Notes: generated by a model not told the origin, from the letters alone. Counted from the stretch's first letter, positions 34,851 through 43,681 are shown. The stretch: DNA of 64,000 bases from Rhizobacter sp964253025 (GCF_964253025.1 NZ_CAXUQC020000001.1:2480001-2544000); one strand, 5' to 3'. A program made the numbers and translations.

Positions 34851-36329
34851 TCAGGTAGTGAACCAGTGCTCACGCGCCTTCATGATCAGCGCCTTGGCCT
34901 GGGTCTCGTCGACGCCGGTCATCTCGGTGAGTTCGTCCACGGCGAGATCGGCGAGATCGTCGCGGGTGTGGATGCCACCGTCAGCCAGCTTGGCGATCAG
35001 CTCGGTGGACAGGCCATCGAGGTCGCGCAGATTCTGCGACACGTCTTCCATTTTCTCCTCGCGAACGATTTCCATCGTCAGCAGGGCGTCTTTGGCGCGG
35101 GTGCGCAGTTCGTTGACGGTGTCCTCGTCGAAGCCCTCGATCTCGAGCATTTCCTGCATCGGGACATAGGCGACTTCTTCCAGGCTGCCAAACCCTTCGG
35201 CGATGAGGATGTCGGCGACTTCCACGTCGACGTCGAGCTTCTCGACGAAGAGCTTGCGCAGGCTGTCGGACTCTTCGCTCTGCTTGGCCTGCGATTCCTC
35301 GGCCGTCATGATGTTGATGCGCCAGCCGGTCATTTCGGAAGCGAGGCGCACGTTCTGACCACCCCGGCCGATGGCGATGGCGAGGTTCTCCTCGTCCACG
35401 ACCACGTCCATGGCATGCCGTTCTTCATCGACGACGATCGACTGCACGTTGGCCGGCGCCAGCGCGCCGATCACGAACTGGGCCGGGTCCTCGGACCACA
35501 GCACGATGTCCACGCGCTCGCCGGCGAGCTCGTTCGTCACCGCGTTGACACGCGAACCCCGCACGCCCACGCAGGTGCCGATCGGGTCGACACGCTTGTC
35601 GTGGGAGATGACGGCGATCTTGGCGCGCGAACCCGGGTCACGGGCGCAGGACTTGATCTCGAGCAGGCCCTGCTCGATCTCGGGAACTTCCTGGGCGAAC
35701 AGCTCGATCATGAAGCCGGGCGCGCTGCGCGACAGCAGGATCTGCGGGCCACGCAGCGTGGGATCGACCTCGGCGATGAACGCACGCACCCGGTCACCCG
35801 AACGAAGGTTTTCCTTCGGGATCATCTCGCTGCGCTTCAGGCGCCCTTCGATGCGGCCGGACTCGACGATGACATCGCCCTTGTCGAGGCGCTTGACGGT
35901 GCCGACGAAGATCTTGTCGCCGCGCGACAGGAAATCGGTCAGCAGCTGCTCGCGCTCGGCATCACGGATCTTCTGCAGGATGACCTGCTTCGCCGCTTGC
36001 GCACCGATGCGGCCGATGGTGACGGACTCCACCGGCTCCTCGATGTAGTCGCCCACCTCGATGTCGCTGATCTGCTCGAGTGCCTCGAAGTGCAGGATTT
36101 CCGAATCCGGCAGTTGCAGGCCCGCTTCATCCGGAACGACGTGCCAGCGACGGAATGTTTCGTACTCGCCGCTCTCCCGGTCGACGGTCACGCGGATGTC
36201 AACCTCGCCGCCATGCAGCTTCTTGCTGGCCGAGGCCAGGGCGGCCTCCACGGCGCCGAACACCACTTCGCGATCCACGCTCTTCTCGCGTGAGATGGCG
36301 TCTACCAGCATCAACAGTTCGCGGTTCAT
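34851..36329 (-). CDS. nusA: Transcription termination/antitermination factor NusA
   Basis: 492 residues. The N-terminal RNA-polymerase-binding domain (about 1-125), S1 domain (about 135-200), two KH domains (about 205-345; GTCVGVRGSRVNAV and AIGRGGQNVRLA) and two acidic C-terminal helix-hairpin repeats are all visible. It modulates pausing, termination and antitermination. Its start overlaps the rimP stop by ATGA, suggesting coupled translation. Confidence 0.98.
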   Translation of the reverse strand: MNRELLMLVDAISREKSVDREVVFGAVEAALASASKKLHGGEVDIRVTVDRESGEYETFRRWHVVPDEAGLQLPDSEILHFEALEQISDIEVGDYIEEPVESVTIGRIGAQAAKQVILQKIRDAEREQLLTDFLSRGDKIFVGTVKRLDKGDVIVESGRIEGRLKRSEMIPKENLRSGDRVRAFIAEVDPTLRGPQILLSRSAPGFMIELFAQEVPEIEQGLLEIKSCARDPGSRAKIAVISHDKRVDPIGTCVGVRGSRVNAVTNELAGERVDIVLWSEDPAQFVIGALAPANVQSIVVDEERHAMDVVVDEENLAIAIGRGGQNVRLASEMTGWRINIMTAEESQAKQSEESDSLRKLFVEKLDVDVEVADILIAEGFGSLEEVAYVPMQEMLEIEGFDEDTVNELRTRAKDALLTMEIVREEKMEDVSQNLRDLDGLSTELIAKLADGGIHTRDDLADLAVDELTEMTGVDETQAKALIMKAREHWFTT

Positions 36330-36871
36330 TGCTTACGATCTCCGTCAGTTTCATCAGCCTGCGCCTGTGCATCCGGCGCGGCATCCGCGGGGGCCGGCTG
36401 GAACCGGCGACCCTTGAAATCCACGACCGGCACCAGGCGGGCCTCCTTCACCTCGTCAAGCGAGAAGTCGAGCGCCTGCTCGACCTTGCCGGCGGTGAAC
36501 ACCAGACGCCAGCCCTCGCCCAGGGCCTCGAGGAGGCCCTTGTATTTTTTTCTGCCCTGGAACGGGACTTTCAAGGTCAGTTCGATTTCCTGACCTGCAA
36601 ACCGCGTGTAGTCGGCCGCCTTGTTGAGCGGACGGTCGAGACCGGGGGAGGACACCTCGAGGCGTTCGTAGGGAATGCCCTCGACCTCGAGCACGTGCTG
36701 GAGCTGGCGCGTCACGCGCTCGCAGTCCTCGACAACGATGTACTCGCCCGCGGGATCGTTGGCGACGCGGTCGATGTACACGCGCAGCAGCCCCTTGGGG
36801 CTGCGCTCGCAGTCCACAAGGTCGTAACCCAGTCCGGTCACGGTGCTTTCAACAGCAGCTTGCCAATTCAT
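36326..36871 (-). CDS. rimP: Ribosome maturation factor RimP
   Basis: 181 residues, slightly longer than usual because of an Ala/Asp-rich C-terminal tail. Recognised by GYDLVDCERSPKGLLRVYID and VSSPGLDRPL. It is needed for 30S subunit maturation. It is the first gene of rimP-nusA-infB-rbfA-truB-typA and overlaps nusA by four bases. The ribosome-binding site is weak (AGGA about 12 bases upstream). A leader of about 130 bases separates it from the candidate promoters. Confidence 0.95.
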   Translation of the reverse strand: MNWQAAVESTVTGLGYDLVDCERSPKGLLRVYIDRVANDPAGEYIVVEDCERVTRQLQHVLEVEGIPYERLEVSSPGLDRPLNKAADYTRFAGQEIELTLKVPFQGRKKYKGLLEALGEGWRLVFTAGKVEQALDFSLDEVKEARLVPVVDFKGRRFQPAPADAAPDAQAQADETDGDRKQ

Positions 36872-37011
36872 CCAGTCGTCGGTCCTGATACCTGAAGCGC
36901 TTGGTCAGGCCGTGCCGTCGCTGCCCGGATGTGGGCCTCACCGCAAAGTCGATCAAGCAAAAAAAAAGGGCTGGAAAGAATCCGCCCATGCAGTTTTCTT
37001 GAGAAAAACGA

Positions 37012-37056
37012 ATTGTAGCGCGGGCCGGTGTTACCGGCAAGGCCCGGAGCTGTCAA
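37012..37056 (-). promoter_or_regulatory. Tandem sigma-70-type promoters for the rimP operon
   Basis: On the minus strand TTGCCG (37040-37035) and TACAAT (37017-37012) are 17 bp apart. A second pair, TTGACA (37056-37051) and TAACAC (37033-37028), also has 17-bp spacing just upstream. Both point toward rimP and predict a leader of roughly 130-150 bases. The rest of the 285-bp gap (36872-37156) holds a run of nine A near 36959 and no gene; no initiator tRNA precedes rimP. Confidence 0.6.
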
Positions 37057-37156
37057 GAGCGAGGGGGCCCCATCGGACCGGCGCTCATGCGGAGGTCGGC
37101 CGGGCGCGCGTGGCGTGTGCCAAAATCCTGCGCTCTTTCACCTAGACGGAGTCACC

Positions 37157-37942
37157 ATGGGCTTTCTGGCCGGCAAACGCTTCCTGATCACCGGCGTGCT
37201 TTCCAATCGATCGATCGCCTACGGCATTGCCAAGGCCTGCCGCCGCGAGGGCGCCGAGCTCGCCTTCAGCTATGTGGGCGAGCGTTTCCGCGACCGCGTT
37301 TCCGAATTCGCGGCCGAGTTCGATTCCAAGCTGGTGTTCGACTGCGACGTCGCCAACGATGCCCAGATCGACCAGATGTTCGCCGACCTGGCCCAGACAT
37401 GGCCCGAGTTCGATGGCTTCGTGCATGCCATCGGGTTCGCGCCGCGCGAGGCGATCTCCGGCGAATTCCTCGACGGGCTGAACCGGGAGTCGTTCCGCAT
37501 CGCGCACGACATCTCGAGCTACAGCTTCCCGGCCCTCGCCAAGGCCGCCCTGCCCCACCTGCGGCCGGGCGCCGCGCTGCTGACGCTCACCTACCTGGGC
37601 GCCCTGCGCAGCATGCCCAGCTACAACACCATGGGCCTGGCCAAGGCCTCGCTCGAAGCCAGCGTGCGCTACCTGGCCGCCAACCTCGGCCCGAAGGGCA
37701 TCCGGGTGAACGGCATTTCCGCCGGCGCGATCAAGACGCTGGCCGCCTCCGGCATCAAGAACTTCGGCAAGATGCTCGAGATGGCGTCCAATTGCCCGCT
37801 CGGCCGCAACGTGTCGATCGACGACGTCGGCAACGCCGCGGCCTTCCTGATGTCCGACCTGGCGTCCGGCATTACCTCCGAGATCACCTACGTGGATGGC
37901 GGCTTCAGCCAGACGGCGCTGTCGGGCATGAACGGGGAGTGA
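37157..37942 (+). CDS. fabI: Enoyl-[acyl-carrier-protein] reductase (NADH)
   Basis: 261 residues, close to E. coli FabI. NAD-binding ITGVLSNRSIAYGIA is N-terminal. The active-site residues Tyr146, Tyr156 and Lys163 fall at the E. coli numbers (TYLGALRSMPSYNTMGLAK). AISAG-type and DGGFS motifs complete the fold. It performs the last reduction of fatty-acid elongation and is the target of triclosan-type inhibitors. The start has an ACGGAG ribosome-binding site. It is divergent from rimP and ends in a long bidirectional hairpin shared with the decarboxylase gene. Confidence 0.98.
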   Translation: MGFLAGKRFLITGVLSNRSIAYGIAKACRREGAELAFSYVGERFRDRVSEFAAEFDSKLVFDCDVANDAQIDQMFADLAQTWPEFDGFVHAIGFAPREAISGEFLDGLNRESFRIAHDISSYSFPALAKAALPHLRPGAALLTLTYLGALRSMPSYNTMGLAKASLEASVRYLAANLGPKGIRVNGISAGAIKTLAASGIKNFGKMLEMASNCPLGRNVSIDDVGNAAAFLMSDLASGITSEITYVDGGFSQTALSGMNGE

Positions 37943-38008
37943 TCCCGCGCGACCCAGGCCGACCGCGCGGTCGGCCGGGCACCGCGGCTTTGGAGCCGTG
38001 ATCGCCGG

Positions 38009-38045
38009 AAACGACAAGGGGCCGCATCGCGGCCCCTTGTCGTTT
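38009..38045. terminator. Bidirectional terminator between fabI and the decarboxylase gene
   Basis: A perfect 17-bp inverted repeat, AAACGACAAGGGGCCGC (38009-38025) and its complement (38029-38045), surrounds the 3-base loop ATC. TTT and AAA at the ends give short U runs in both directions. The flanking genes converge on it. Confidence 0.85.
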
Positions 38046-38066
38046 GGTACGCCAGGCCGGGCCCGA

Positions 38067-40331
38067 TCAGGCGTCGTCGCGCACGCAATCCACGTAGTAG
38101 CTGTGGGTCTCGGCGTCGCCGTCTTCTTCCACCAGGCCGTGCACGTCGGTGTCGAACCCGGGGAACTGGGCGTTGAACTCGCGGGCGAAGCGCAGGTAGT
38201 CGACGATCTTCCGGTTGAAGCGCTCACCCGGGATCAGCAGCGGGATGCCCGGGGGATACGGCGTCACGAGGGACGCGGTGATGCGGCCTTCCAGGTCATC
38301 GATGGCCACCCGCTCGGTCTGGCGGTGGGCAATCCGGGCGAAGGCATCGCTCGGCTTCATCGCCGGCTGCAGGTCCGACAGGTACATCTCGGTCGTGAGG
38401 CGGGCGATGTCATTGCGGGCGTAGGCCTCGTGGATCGCCTGGCTCAGGTCGGCCAGGCCCATGCGCTCGTAGCGCGGGTGGGTGGCGACGAACTCCGGCA
38501 GCACGCGCCACAGCGGGGCATTGCGGTCGTGGTCGTCCTTGAACTGCTGCAGCGCGGTGAGCAGCGTGTTCCAGCGGCCCTTGGTGATGCCGATGGTGAA
38601 CATGATGAAGAACGAGTACAGCCCCGTCTTCTCCACGACGACGCCGTGCTCGGCCAGGAACTTGGTGACGATGGCCGCCGGAATGCCGGTCTTGGCAAAC
38701 TTGCCCGACATGTCGAGCCCCGGGGTGATGATCGTGCTCTTGATCGGGTCGAGCATGTTGAAGCCGTCGGCCAGGTCGCCGAAGCCGTGCCATTTGGCGC
38801 CCGCCTTGAGCATCCAGTCCTTCGGTTTGCCAACACCTTCCTCGGCGATCTTGTCCGGGCCCCAGACCTTGAACCACCAGTCCTTGTCGTACTCCTGCTC
38901 GACCTTGCGCATGGCGCGCCGGAAGTCGAGCGCCTCGGAAAGGCTCTCCTCGACGAGCGCCATGCCGCCCGGGGCCTCCATCATGGCCGCCGCCACGTCG
39001 CAGGACGCGATGATCGCGTACTGCGGGCTCGTGGAGCTGTGCATCAGGTAGGCCTCGTTGAAGAGGTGGCGGTCCAGCTTGCGGGTCTGGGAATCCTGCA
39101 CCAGCACCTGCGAGGCCTGGCTCAGGCCGGCAAGCAGCTTGTGCGTGGACTGGGTGGCGAACACCAGCTGGTCCTTGGGGCGGGCGCGGTCGCGCCCCAT
39201 GGCGTGGTAGGTGCCGTAGAAGTGGTGGAAGGCGGCGTGCGGCAGCCACGCTTCGTCGAAATGCAGGGTGTCGATGTAGCCGTCGAGCCCGTGCTTGATC
39301 GTCTCGGTGTTGTACAGCACGCCGTCGTAGGTGCTCTGCGTGAGCGTCAGGATGCGGGGCTTGACGGTCTGGGCGTCCACGCCCGAGAGCAGCGGGTTGG
39401 CGGCGATCTTCTTGCGGATCGCCTCGGGGGTGAACTCCGACTCTGGAATGGGGCCGATGATGCCGTAGTGGTTGCGCGTCGGGCGCAGGAACACCGGCAC
39501 CGCGCCCGTCATGATGATCGCGTGGAGGATGGACTTGTGGCAGTTGCGGTCGACCACCACCACGTCGCCCGGCGCCACCGCGTGGTGCCACACCATCTTG
39601 TTGCTGGTGCTCGTGCCGTTGGTGACGAAGAAGCAATGGTCCGCATTGAAGATGCGGGCGGCATTGCGCTCGCTTTGGGCGATGGGGCCCGTGTGGTCGA
39701 GCAGCTGGCCGAGTTCGTCCACGCTGTTGCAGACGTCGGCGCGCAGCATGTTTTCGCCGAAGAACTGGTGGAACATGCGGCCGACCGGGCTCTTCAGGAA
39801 GGCCACGCCGCCGGAGTGCCCGGGGCAGTGCCAGGAGTAGGAGCCGTCATGGGCGTAGTCGACCAGTGCGCGGAAGAACGGGGGCGCCAGGCCGTCGAGG
39901 TAGCTCTTGGCCTCGCGGATGATGTGGCGCGCCACGAACTCCGGCGTGTCCTCGAACATGTGGATGAAGCCGTGCAGCTCGCGCAGCACGTCGTTCGGCA
40001 GGTGCTGCGAGGTGCGGGTCTCGCCGTACAGGTAGATCGGGATTTCCGCGTTCTTGAAGCGGATTTCCTGGATGAACTTGCGCAGGTTCAGCACGGCGGG
40101 GTCGATGTCAGGACCACCGGCGAACTCGTTGTCGTCGATGGACAGGATGAACGCGCTGGCACGGCTCTGCTGCTGGGCGAACTGGGCCAGGTCGCCGTAA
40201 CTGGTGGCGCCGAGAACCTCGAACCCCTCCTTCTCGATCGCGTCGGCCAGCGCACGGATCCCCAATCCGGAGGTGTTCTCCGAACGGAAGTCTTCGTCGA
40301 TGATGACAATGGGGAAACGAAAGCGCGACAT
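38067..40331 (-). CDS. Orn/Lys/Arg decarboxylase (PLP, AdiA/LdcI-type fold)
   Basis: 754 residues. An N-terminal wing domain (about 1-130) precedes the PLP-binding major domain, with SWHCPGHSGG, NGTSTSNKMVWH and the Schiff-base Lys398 in ATQSTHKLLAGLSQ, then a C-terminal Orn/Lys/Arg decarboxylase domain (PYPPGIPLLIPGE). It removes CO2 from a basic amino acid to give a diamine or agmatine, for acid resistance or polyamine supply. Whether the substrate is arginine, lysine or ornithine cannot be settled by reading. The start has a GGAG ribosome-binding site; the open frame continues upstream but is not protein-like. Confidence 0.93.
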   Translation of the reverse strand: MSRFRFPIVIIDEDFRSENTSGLGIRALADAIEKEGFEVLGATSYGDLAQFAQQQSRASAFILSIDDNEFAGGPDIDPAVLNLRKFIQEIRFKNAEIPIYLYGETRTSQHLPNDVLRELHGFIHMFEDTPEFVARHIIREAKSYLDGLAPPFFRALVDYAHDGSYSWHCPGHSGGVAFLKSPVGRMFHQFFGENMLRADVCNSVDELGQLLDHTGPIAQSERNAARIFNADHCFFVTNGTSTSNKMVWHHAVAPGDVVVVDRNCHKSILHAIIMTGAVPVFLRPTRNHYGIIGPIPESEFTPEAIRKKIAANPLLSGVDAQTVKPRILTLTQSTYDGVLYNTETIKHGLDGYIDTLHFDEAWLPHAAFHHFYGTYHAMGRDRARPKDQLVFATQSTHKLLAGLSQASQVLVQDSQTRKLDRHLFNEAYLMHSSTSPQYAIIASCDVAAAMMEAPGGMALVEESLSEALDFRRAMRKVEQEYDKDWWFKVWGPDKIAEEGVGKPKDWMLKAGAKWHGFGDLADGFNMLDPIKSTIITPGLDMSGKFAKTGIPAAIVTKFLAEHGVVVEKTGLYSFFIMFTIGITKGRWNTLLTALQQFKDDHDRNAPLWRVLPEFVATHPRYERMGLADLSQAIHEAYARNDIARLTTEMYLSDLQPAMKPSDAFARIAHRQTERVAIDDLEGRITASLVTPYPPGIPLLIPGERFNRKIVDYLRFAREFNAQFPGFDTDVHGLVEEDGDAETHSYYVDCVRDDA

Positions 40332-40368
40332 GGCTGCTCCAAGGGGGCGGAAACGGGCGAAAGCGCGA

Positions 40369-40412
40369 AGTGTAGAGCGAGTGCATGACGCTGTGGGCGA
40401 GCCGCTTACACT
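40369..40412. promoter_or_regulatory. Divergent TACACT -10 boxes between the decarboxylase and nfeD genes
   Basis: TACACT occurs on the minus strand (40374-40369) toward the decarboxylase gene and on the plus strand (40407-40412) toward the nfeD-type gene. Neither has a good -35 at 16-18 bp, so the assignment rests on the -10 boxes and their positions alone. Confidence 0.35.
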
Positions 40413-40463
40413 GCCCGCGCCCCACGCGGGCATTGACGACGAACTACAACACGAGGAGCGGGG

Positions 40464-40901
40464 ATGGACCTTTCGATCGCGACATTCTGGTGGGTGGCTG
40501 CCGGCGCCGTGGTGGCGGCCGAACTGGCCACGGGCACCTTCTACCTGCTCATGTTCGCCCTGGGCCTGGCGGGGGCGGCCATCGCGGCGCACCTCGGCCT
40601 GTCGCTGCCCTGGCAGATCGCCACGGCAGCCATCGTCGGCAGCGGCGCGACCGCCCTGTGGCACCTTCAGCGGCGCAAGCAACCGCGCTCGGCGCCGGTG
40701 GCTCAAAACCGCGACGTGAACCTCGACATCGGCGAGCGGGTACAGGTCGACGCCTGGCTGGGCGACCACACCGCGCGCGTCGCCTACCGCGGCAGCCAAT
40801 GGCGCGCGCGCATCCAGCCTGGCGCACCCGAGGCCGCCGGCCAGCACCTCGTGGTGGCGGTCGAAGGCAACTGGCTCGTGCTCGCCCCCCTCCCTCACTG
40901 A
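40464..40901 (+). CDS. NfeD-family membrane protein
   Basis: 145 residues. Hydrophobic helices at about 5-50 and 52-68 are followed by a small OB-fold domain (about 85-145; DIGERVQVDAWLGDHTARVAYRGSQW) typical of NfeD C-terminal domains. NfeD proteins pair with stomatin-like SPFH proteins, and here such a gene follows after 29 bp. Together they probably form a membrane microdomain or protein quality-control complex. This is the short form without the protease domain. Confidence 0.88.
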   Translation: MDLSIATFWWVAAGAVVAAELATGTFYLLMFALGLAGAAIAAHLGLSLPWQIATAAIVGSGATALWHLQRRKQPRSAPVAQNRDVNLDIGERVQVDAWLGDHTARVAYRGSQWRARIQPGAPEAAGQHLVVAVEGNWLVLAPLPH

Positions 40902-40930
40902 ATCTACCGCTGTATCACCCAGGACTCCTC

Positions 40931-41842
40931 ATGGAAATCGCACTCATCCTTGCCGTCATCGCCGGCATCTTCATCTTCCGCACGTTCAAGATCGTGCCCC
41001 AGCAGAACGCCTGGGTGGTGGAGCGCCTCGGCAAGTTCGACCGCACCCTCACGCCAGGCCTCAAGTTCGTGGTGCCCTTCATCGAGCGGGTGGCCTACAA
41101 GCACTCGCTGAAGGAAGTGCCGCTCGACGTGCCCAGCCAGGTCTGCATCACCAAGGACAACACCCAGCTGCAGGTCGACGGCATCATCTATTTCCAGGTG
41201 ACCGACCCGATGCGCGCCAGCTACGGCTCGAGCAACTACGTGTTCGCCATCACCCAGCTGGCGCAGACGCTGCTCCGCTCGGTGATCGGCAAGATGGAGC
41301 TCGACAAGACCTTCGAGGAGCGCGACCAGATCAACGCACACGTGGTCAACGCGCTTGACGAGGCCGCCGCCAACTGGGGCGTGAAGGTGCTGCGCTACGA
41401 GATCAAGGACCTGACCCCGCCCAACGAGATCCTCCGGGCCATGCAGGCCCAGATCACCGCCGAGCGCGAGAAGCGTGCCCTGATCGCGGCCTCCGAGGGC
41501 CGCAAGCAGGAGCAGATCAACATCGCGACCGGTGAGCGGGAAGCGTTCATCGCCCGTTCGGAAGGCCAGCGCCAGGCCGAGATCAACAGCGCCCAGGGCG
41601 AGGCGGCGGCCATCACCACCGTGGCGGACGCCACGGCCGATGCCATCCGCAAGATCGCCGAGGCGATCCGCCAGCCGGGTGGCATGGAGGCCGTCAACCT
41701 GAAGGTGGCAGAAAAGGCCGTGGACGCCTATGCCCACCTCGCCAAGACGAACAACACCATGATCGTGCCCGGCAACATGACCGAGGTCGCCACGCTGATC
41801 GGCTCGGCGATGACCATCATGAAGCAGCGCACGCCGAACTGA
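40931..41842 (+). CDS. qmcA: SPFH/stomatin-like membrane protein (QmcA-type)
   Basis: 303 residues. A membrane helix at 1-17 is followed by an SPFH domain (KIVPQQNAWVVERLGKF, TPGLKFVVPFIERV, LDVPSQVCITKDN) and a coiled-coil region rich in Glu, Arg and Ala (about 180-245; TAEREKRALIAASEG). It probably forms large ring or cage oligomers with the NfeD partner encoded upstream. E. coli QmcA influences FtsH-type proteolysis. It is followed by a DUF2237 gene after two bases, so the three genes look like one operon. Confidence 0.9.
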   Translation: MEIALILAVIAGIFIFRTFKIVPQQNAWVVERLGKFDRTLTPGLKFVVPFIERVAYKHSLKEVPLDVPSQVCITKDNTQLQVDGIIYFQVTDPMRASYGSSNYVFAITQLAQTLLRSVIGKMELDKTFEERDQINAHVVNALDEAAANWGVKVLRYEIKDLTPPNEILRAMQAQITAEREKRALIAASEGRKQEQINIATGEREAFIARSEGQRQAEINSAQGEAAAITTVADATADAIRKIAEAIRQPGGMEAVNLKVAEKAVDAYAHLAKTNNTMIVPGNMTEVATLIGSAMTIMKQRTPN

Positions 41843-41844
41843 CC

Positions 41845-42213
41845 ATGGCGCTCAACGTGCTCGGCGGCGAACTCATCGCCTGCTCCTACGATCCGCTGAC
41901 CGGGTTCTTCCGGGACGGCTGCTGCCACACCCGCAGCGACGATGTCGGCACGCACGTGATCTGCGCCAAGGTGACGGCGGATTTCCTCGCCTTCTCCGCA
42001 CGCCAGGGCAACGACCTCAGCACGCCGCAGCCGGAGTACCGGTTCCGCGGCCTGCAGCCGGGCGACCGCTGGTGCCTGTGCGTGCTGCGCTGGAAGGAAG
42101 CACTCGATGCCGGCGTCGCCCCGCCCGTCGTCCTGCAGAGCACGCACGAGCGCGCCCTTGAATTTGTCACGCTCGCCCAGTTGCAGGCCCACGCGGTGCA
42201 AAAGGTAGGCTAA
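41845..42213 (+). CDS. DUF2237 family protein
   Basis: 122 residues. The pattern NVLGGELIACSYDPLTGFFRDGCC, CAKVTADFLAFSARQGNDLSTP and PGDRWCLCVLRW is characteristic of the DUF2237 family, small conserved proteins of unknown function. Several conserved Cys and Asp residues hint at metal binding, which is inference. It starts two bases after the SPFH gene stop. Its last codons lie within the likely promoter region of the following tRNA gene. Confidence 0.9.
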   Translation: MALNVLGGELIACSYDPLTGFFRDGCCHTRSDDVGTHVICAKVTADFLAFSARQGNDLSTPQPEYRFRGLQPGDRWCLCVLRWKEALDAGVAPPVVLQSTHERALEFVTLAQLQAHAVQKVG

Positions 42214-42226
42214 ACTCGCGGGCTCC

Positions 42227-42316
42227 GGAGAGATGGATGAGCGGTTTAAGTCGCACGCCTGGAAAGCGTGTGTGGGTTAATCCCCACCGCGGGTTCGAAT
42301 CCCGCTCTCTCCGCCA
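42227..42316 (+). tRNA. tRNA-Ser (anticodon GGA)
   Basis: A 90-base serine-type tRNA with encoded CCA. The 7-bp acceptor stem pairs GGAGAGA with TCTCTCC. The anticodon stem CACGC/GCGTG (42254-42258 with 42266-42270) encloses loop CTGGAAA, giving GGA at 42261-42263. A long variable arm (TGTGGGTTAATCCCCAC) and the T-loop GGTTCGAATCC are present. It reads UCC and UCU codons. Its promoter must lie at the end of the DUF2237 gene; a TAAACT-like -10 is near 42211. Confidence 0.97.
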
Positions 42317-42350
42317 CTGATTTCATCGGCCTTCCGGCCGATGCGCGAAC

Positions 42351-42384
42351 AAGCCCCGTGCACCCCGTGCCCGGGGCTTTTTTC
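42351..42384 (+). terminator. Terminator of the tRNA-Ser gene
   Basis: AAGCCCCG (42351-42358) and CGGGGCTT (42372-42379) form an 8-bp stem followed by TTTTTT. An extra hairpin, CATCGGCC-TTCC-GGCCGATG, lies between it and the tRNA and may help 3' processing. Confidence 0.88.
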
Positions 42385-42620
42385 GTTGGGCGCCGCGCTC
42401 GCCGCTCGGTCTCTGCCCGCCATTCCGCCCGCCACTACGCGCGCCATTGACCGGCCGCGACGAACCACCGGCTCACCGCGCCCGCGCGCACGGCAGCCGC
42501 CGCTTCCGTGGCCGGCGAATCCACTCCCGCTGATGCGTTCGAGGGCCGGTGGCCGCCCGTTCTCGGAATGCAGATTGCCGGCAGCGAACTCCACGTTTTC
42601 CCAACCACGGAGGTTCGTTC
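42385..42620. other. Intergenic region before the Tat-type dehydrogenase gene
   Basis: About 236 bp with no convincing gene, RNA or promoter. It is cytosine-rich at its start, with a few imperfect CGCCATT/CGCCAC direct repeats (about 42418-42450). A strong GGAGGT ribosome-binding site at its end serves the gene at 42621. Confidence 0.5.
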
Positions 42621-43655
42621 ATGGATTCCAAAGACGATCGATCGCCCTCGGCCACCCGCCGCAACGCCATCGGCCTGCTGGGCGCCGGCCTGGCCACGGC
42701 GCCAGCCTGGGTCGGCAGCGCACAGGCCCAGACGGAGATGGGCGCGGCGCGCCACGGGGGCGGTCGGCCGCGGCCGCCGCTGGCCGACCCGCGCAACCTG
42801 TACCCCAAGCCCCCGTTCCCGGTGCAGCAGCAACCCTGGCCCGGGCTCGCTTCGCGCATGACACCGGTTCCGGACCATGGCGAACGCAGCTATGTCGGCT
42901 CCGGCCGGCTGGCCGGCCGCAAGGCCTTGATCACCGGCGGCGACTCCGGCATCGGCCGGGCCGCGGCGATCGCCTATGCGCGCGAGGGTGCGGACGTGGC
43001 GATCGGCTACTTGCCGGCCGAGGAAGAGGATGCCAGAGAAGTGCTGCGGCTGATCCGCGCCGAAGGCCGCCGCGCGGTGGCCCTGCCGGGCGACATCCGC
43101 GACGAGGGGTTCTGCATGCAGTTCGTCCAGCGTGCGGTGAGCGGGCTGGGTGGCCTCGACATCCTCGTCAACAACGCCGCACGCCAGCGCGCGCAGAAGT
43201 CCATTGCGGACATCACGACCGAGCAGTTCGACGCCACGCTGAAGACCAACCTCTACGCCATGTTCTGGATCACCAAGGCCGCCCTGCCCCATCTGCCGGC
43301 CGGCGCGGCCATCATCAACACGGCGTCGGTGGTGGCCTACCAGCCCCCGGCCGAGCTGCTCGACTACTCGACCACCAAGGCCGGCATCGTGGCCTTCACC
43401 AAGTCGCTCGCCAAGCAGCTGGCCGAGAAAGGCATCCGGGTGAACGCGGTCGCCCCGGGGCCGTTCTGGACGCCCCTGCAGCCGAGCGGCGGCCAGTTGC
43501 CCGAAGACCTGCCCACGTTCGGGGCCGACACGCCGTACGGCCGGCCGGGTCAGCCGGCGGAGATCGCTCCGCTCTTCGTGACCCTGGCCTCCACCGAAAG
43601 CAGCTACGCCTCCGGCGAGGTCTTCAGCAGCACCGGCGGCCGTTCGGGGCCCTGA
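42621..43655 (+). CDS. Short-chain dehydrogenase with Tat-type signal (YghA-like)
   Basis: 344 residues. The N terminus has twin arginines (ATRRNAIGLLGAG, 11-23) and an AQA cleavage site near 36, consistent with a Tat signal. A Pro-rich linker (about 48-85) precedes a classical SDR domain: TGGDSGIG (105-112), NNA (184-186), Ser236 and YSTTK (Tyr249, Lys253). The closest pattern is E. coli YghA (DSGIG..AIAYAREGADVAI.YLP.EEEDA), an aldehyde reductase-like SDR. If exported, it would carry its NAD(P) cofactor folded into the periplasm. The substrate is unknown. The ribosome-binding site GGAGGT is strong and fixes the start. Confidence 0.88.
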   Translation: MDSKDDRSPSATRRNAIGLLGAGLATAPAWVGSAQAQTEMGAARHGGGRPRPPLADPRNLYPKPPFPVQQQPWPGLASRMTPVPDHGERSYVGSGRLAGRKALITGGDSGIGRAAAIAYAREGADVAIGYLPAEEEDAREVLRLIRAEGRRAVALPGDIRDEGFCMQFVQRAVSGLGGLDILVNNAARQRAQKSIADITTEQFDATLKTNLYAMFWITKAALPHLPAGAAIINTASVVAYQPPAELLDYSTTKAGIVAFTKSLAKQLAEKGIRVNAVAPGPFWTPLQPSGGQLPEDLPTFGADTPYGRPGQPAEIAPLFVTLASTESSYASGEVFSSTGGRSGP

Positions 43656-43681
43656 AGGGCAGGGCCCCTTGCCTCGTCACC

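Noticed and set aside
36872..37156. Initiator tRNA (metY-like) upstream of rimP
   Set aside because: This arrangement exists in enterobacteria, but no cloverleaf could be formed in the gap here.
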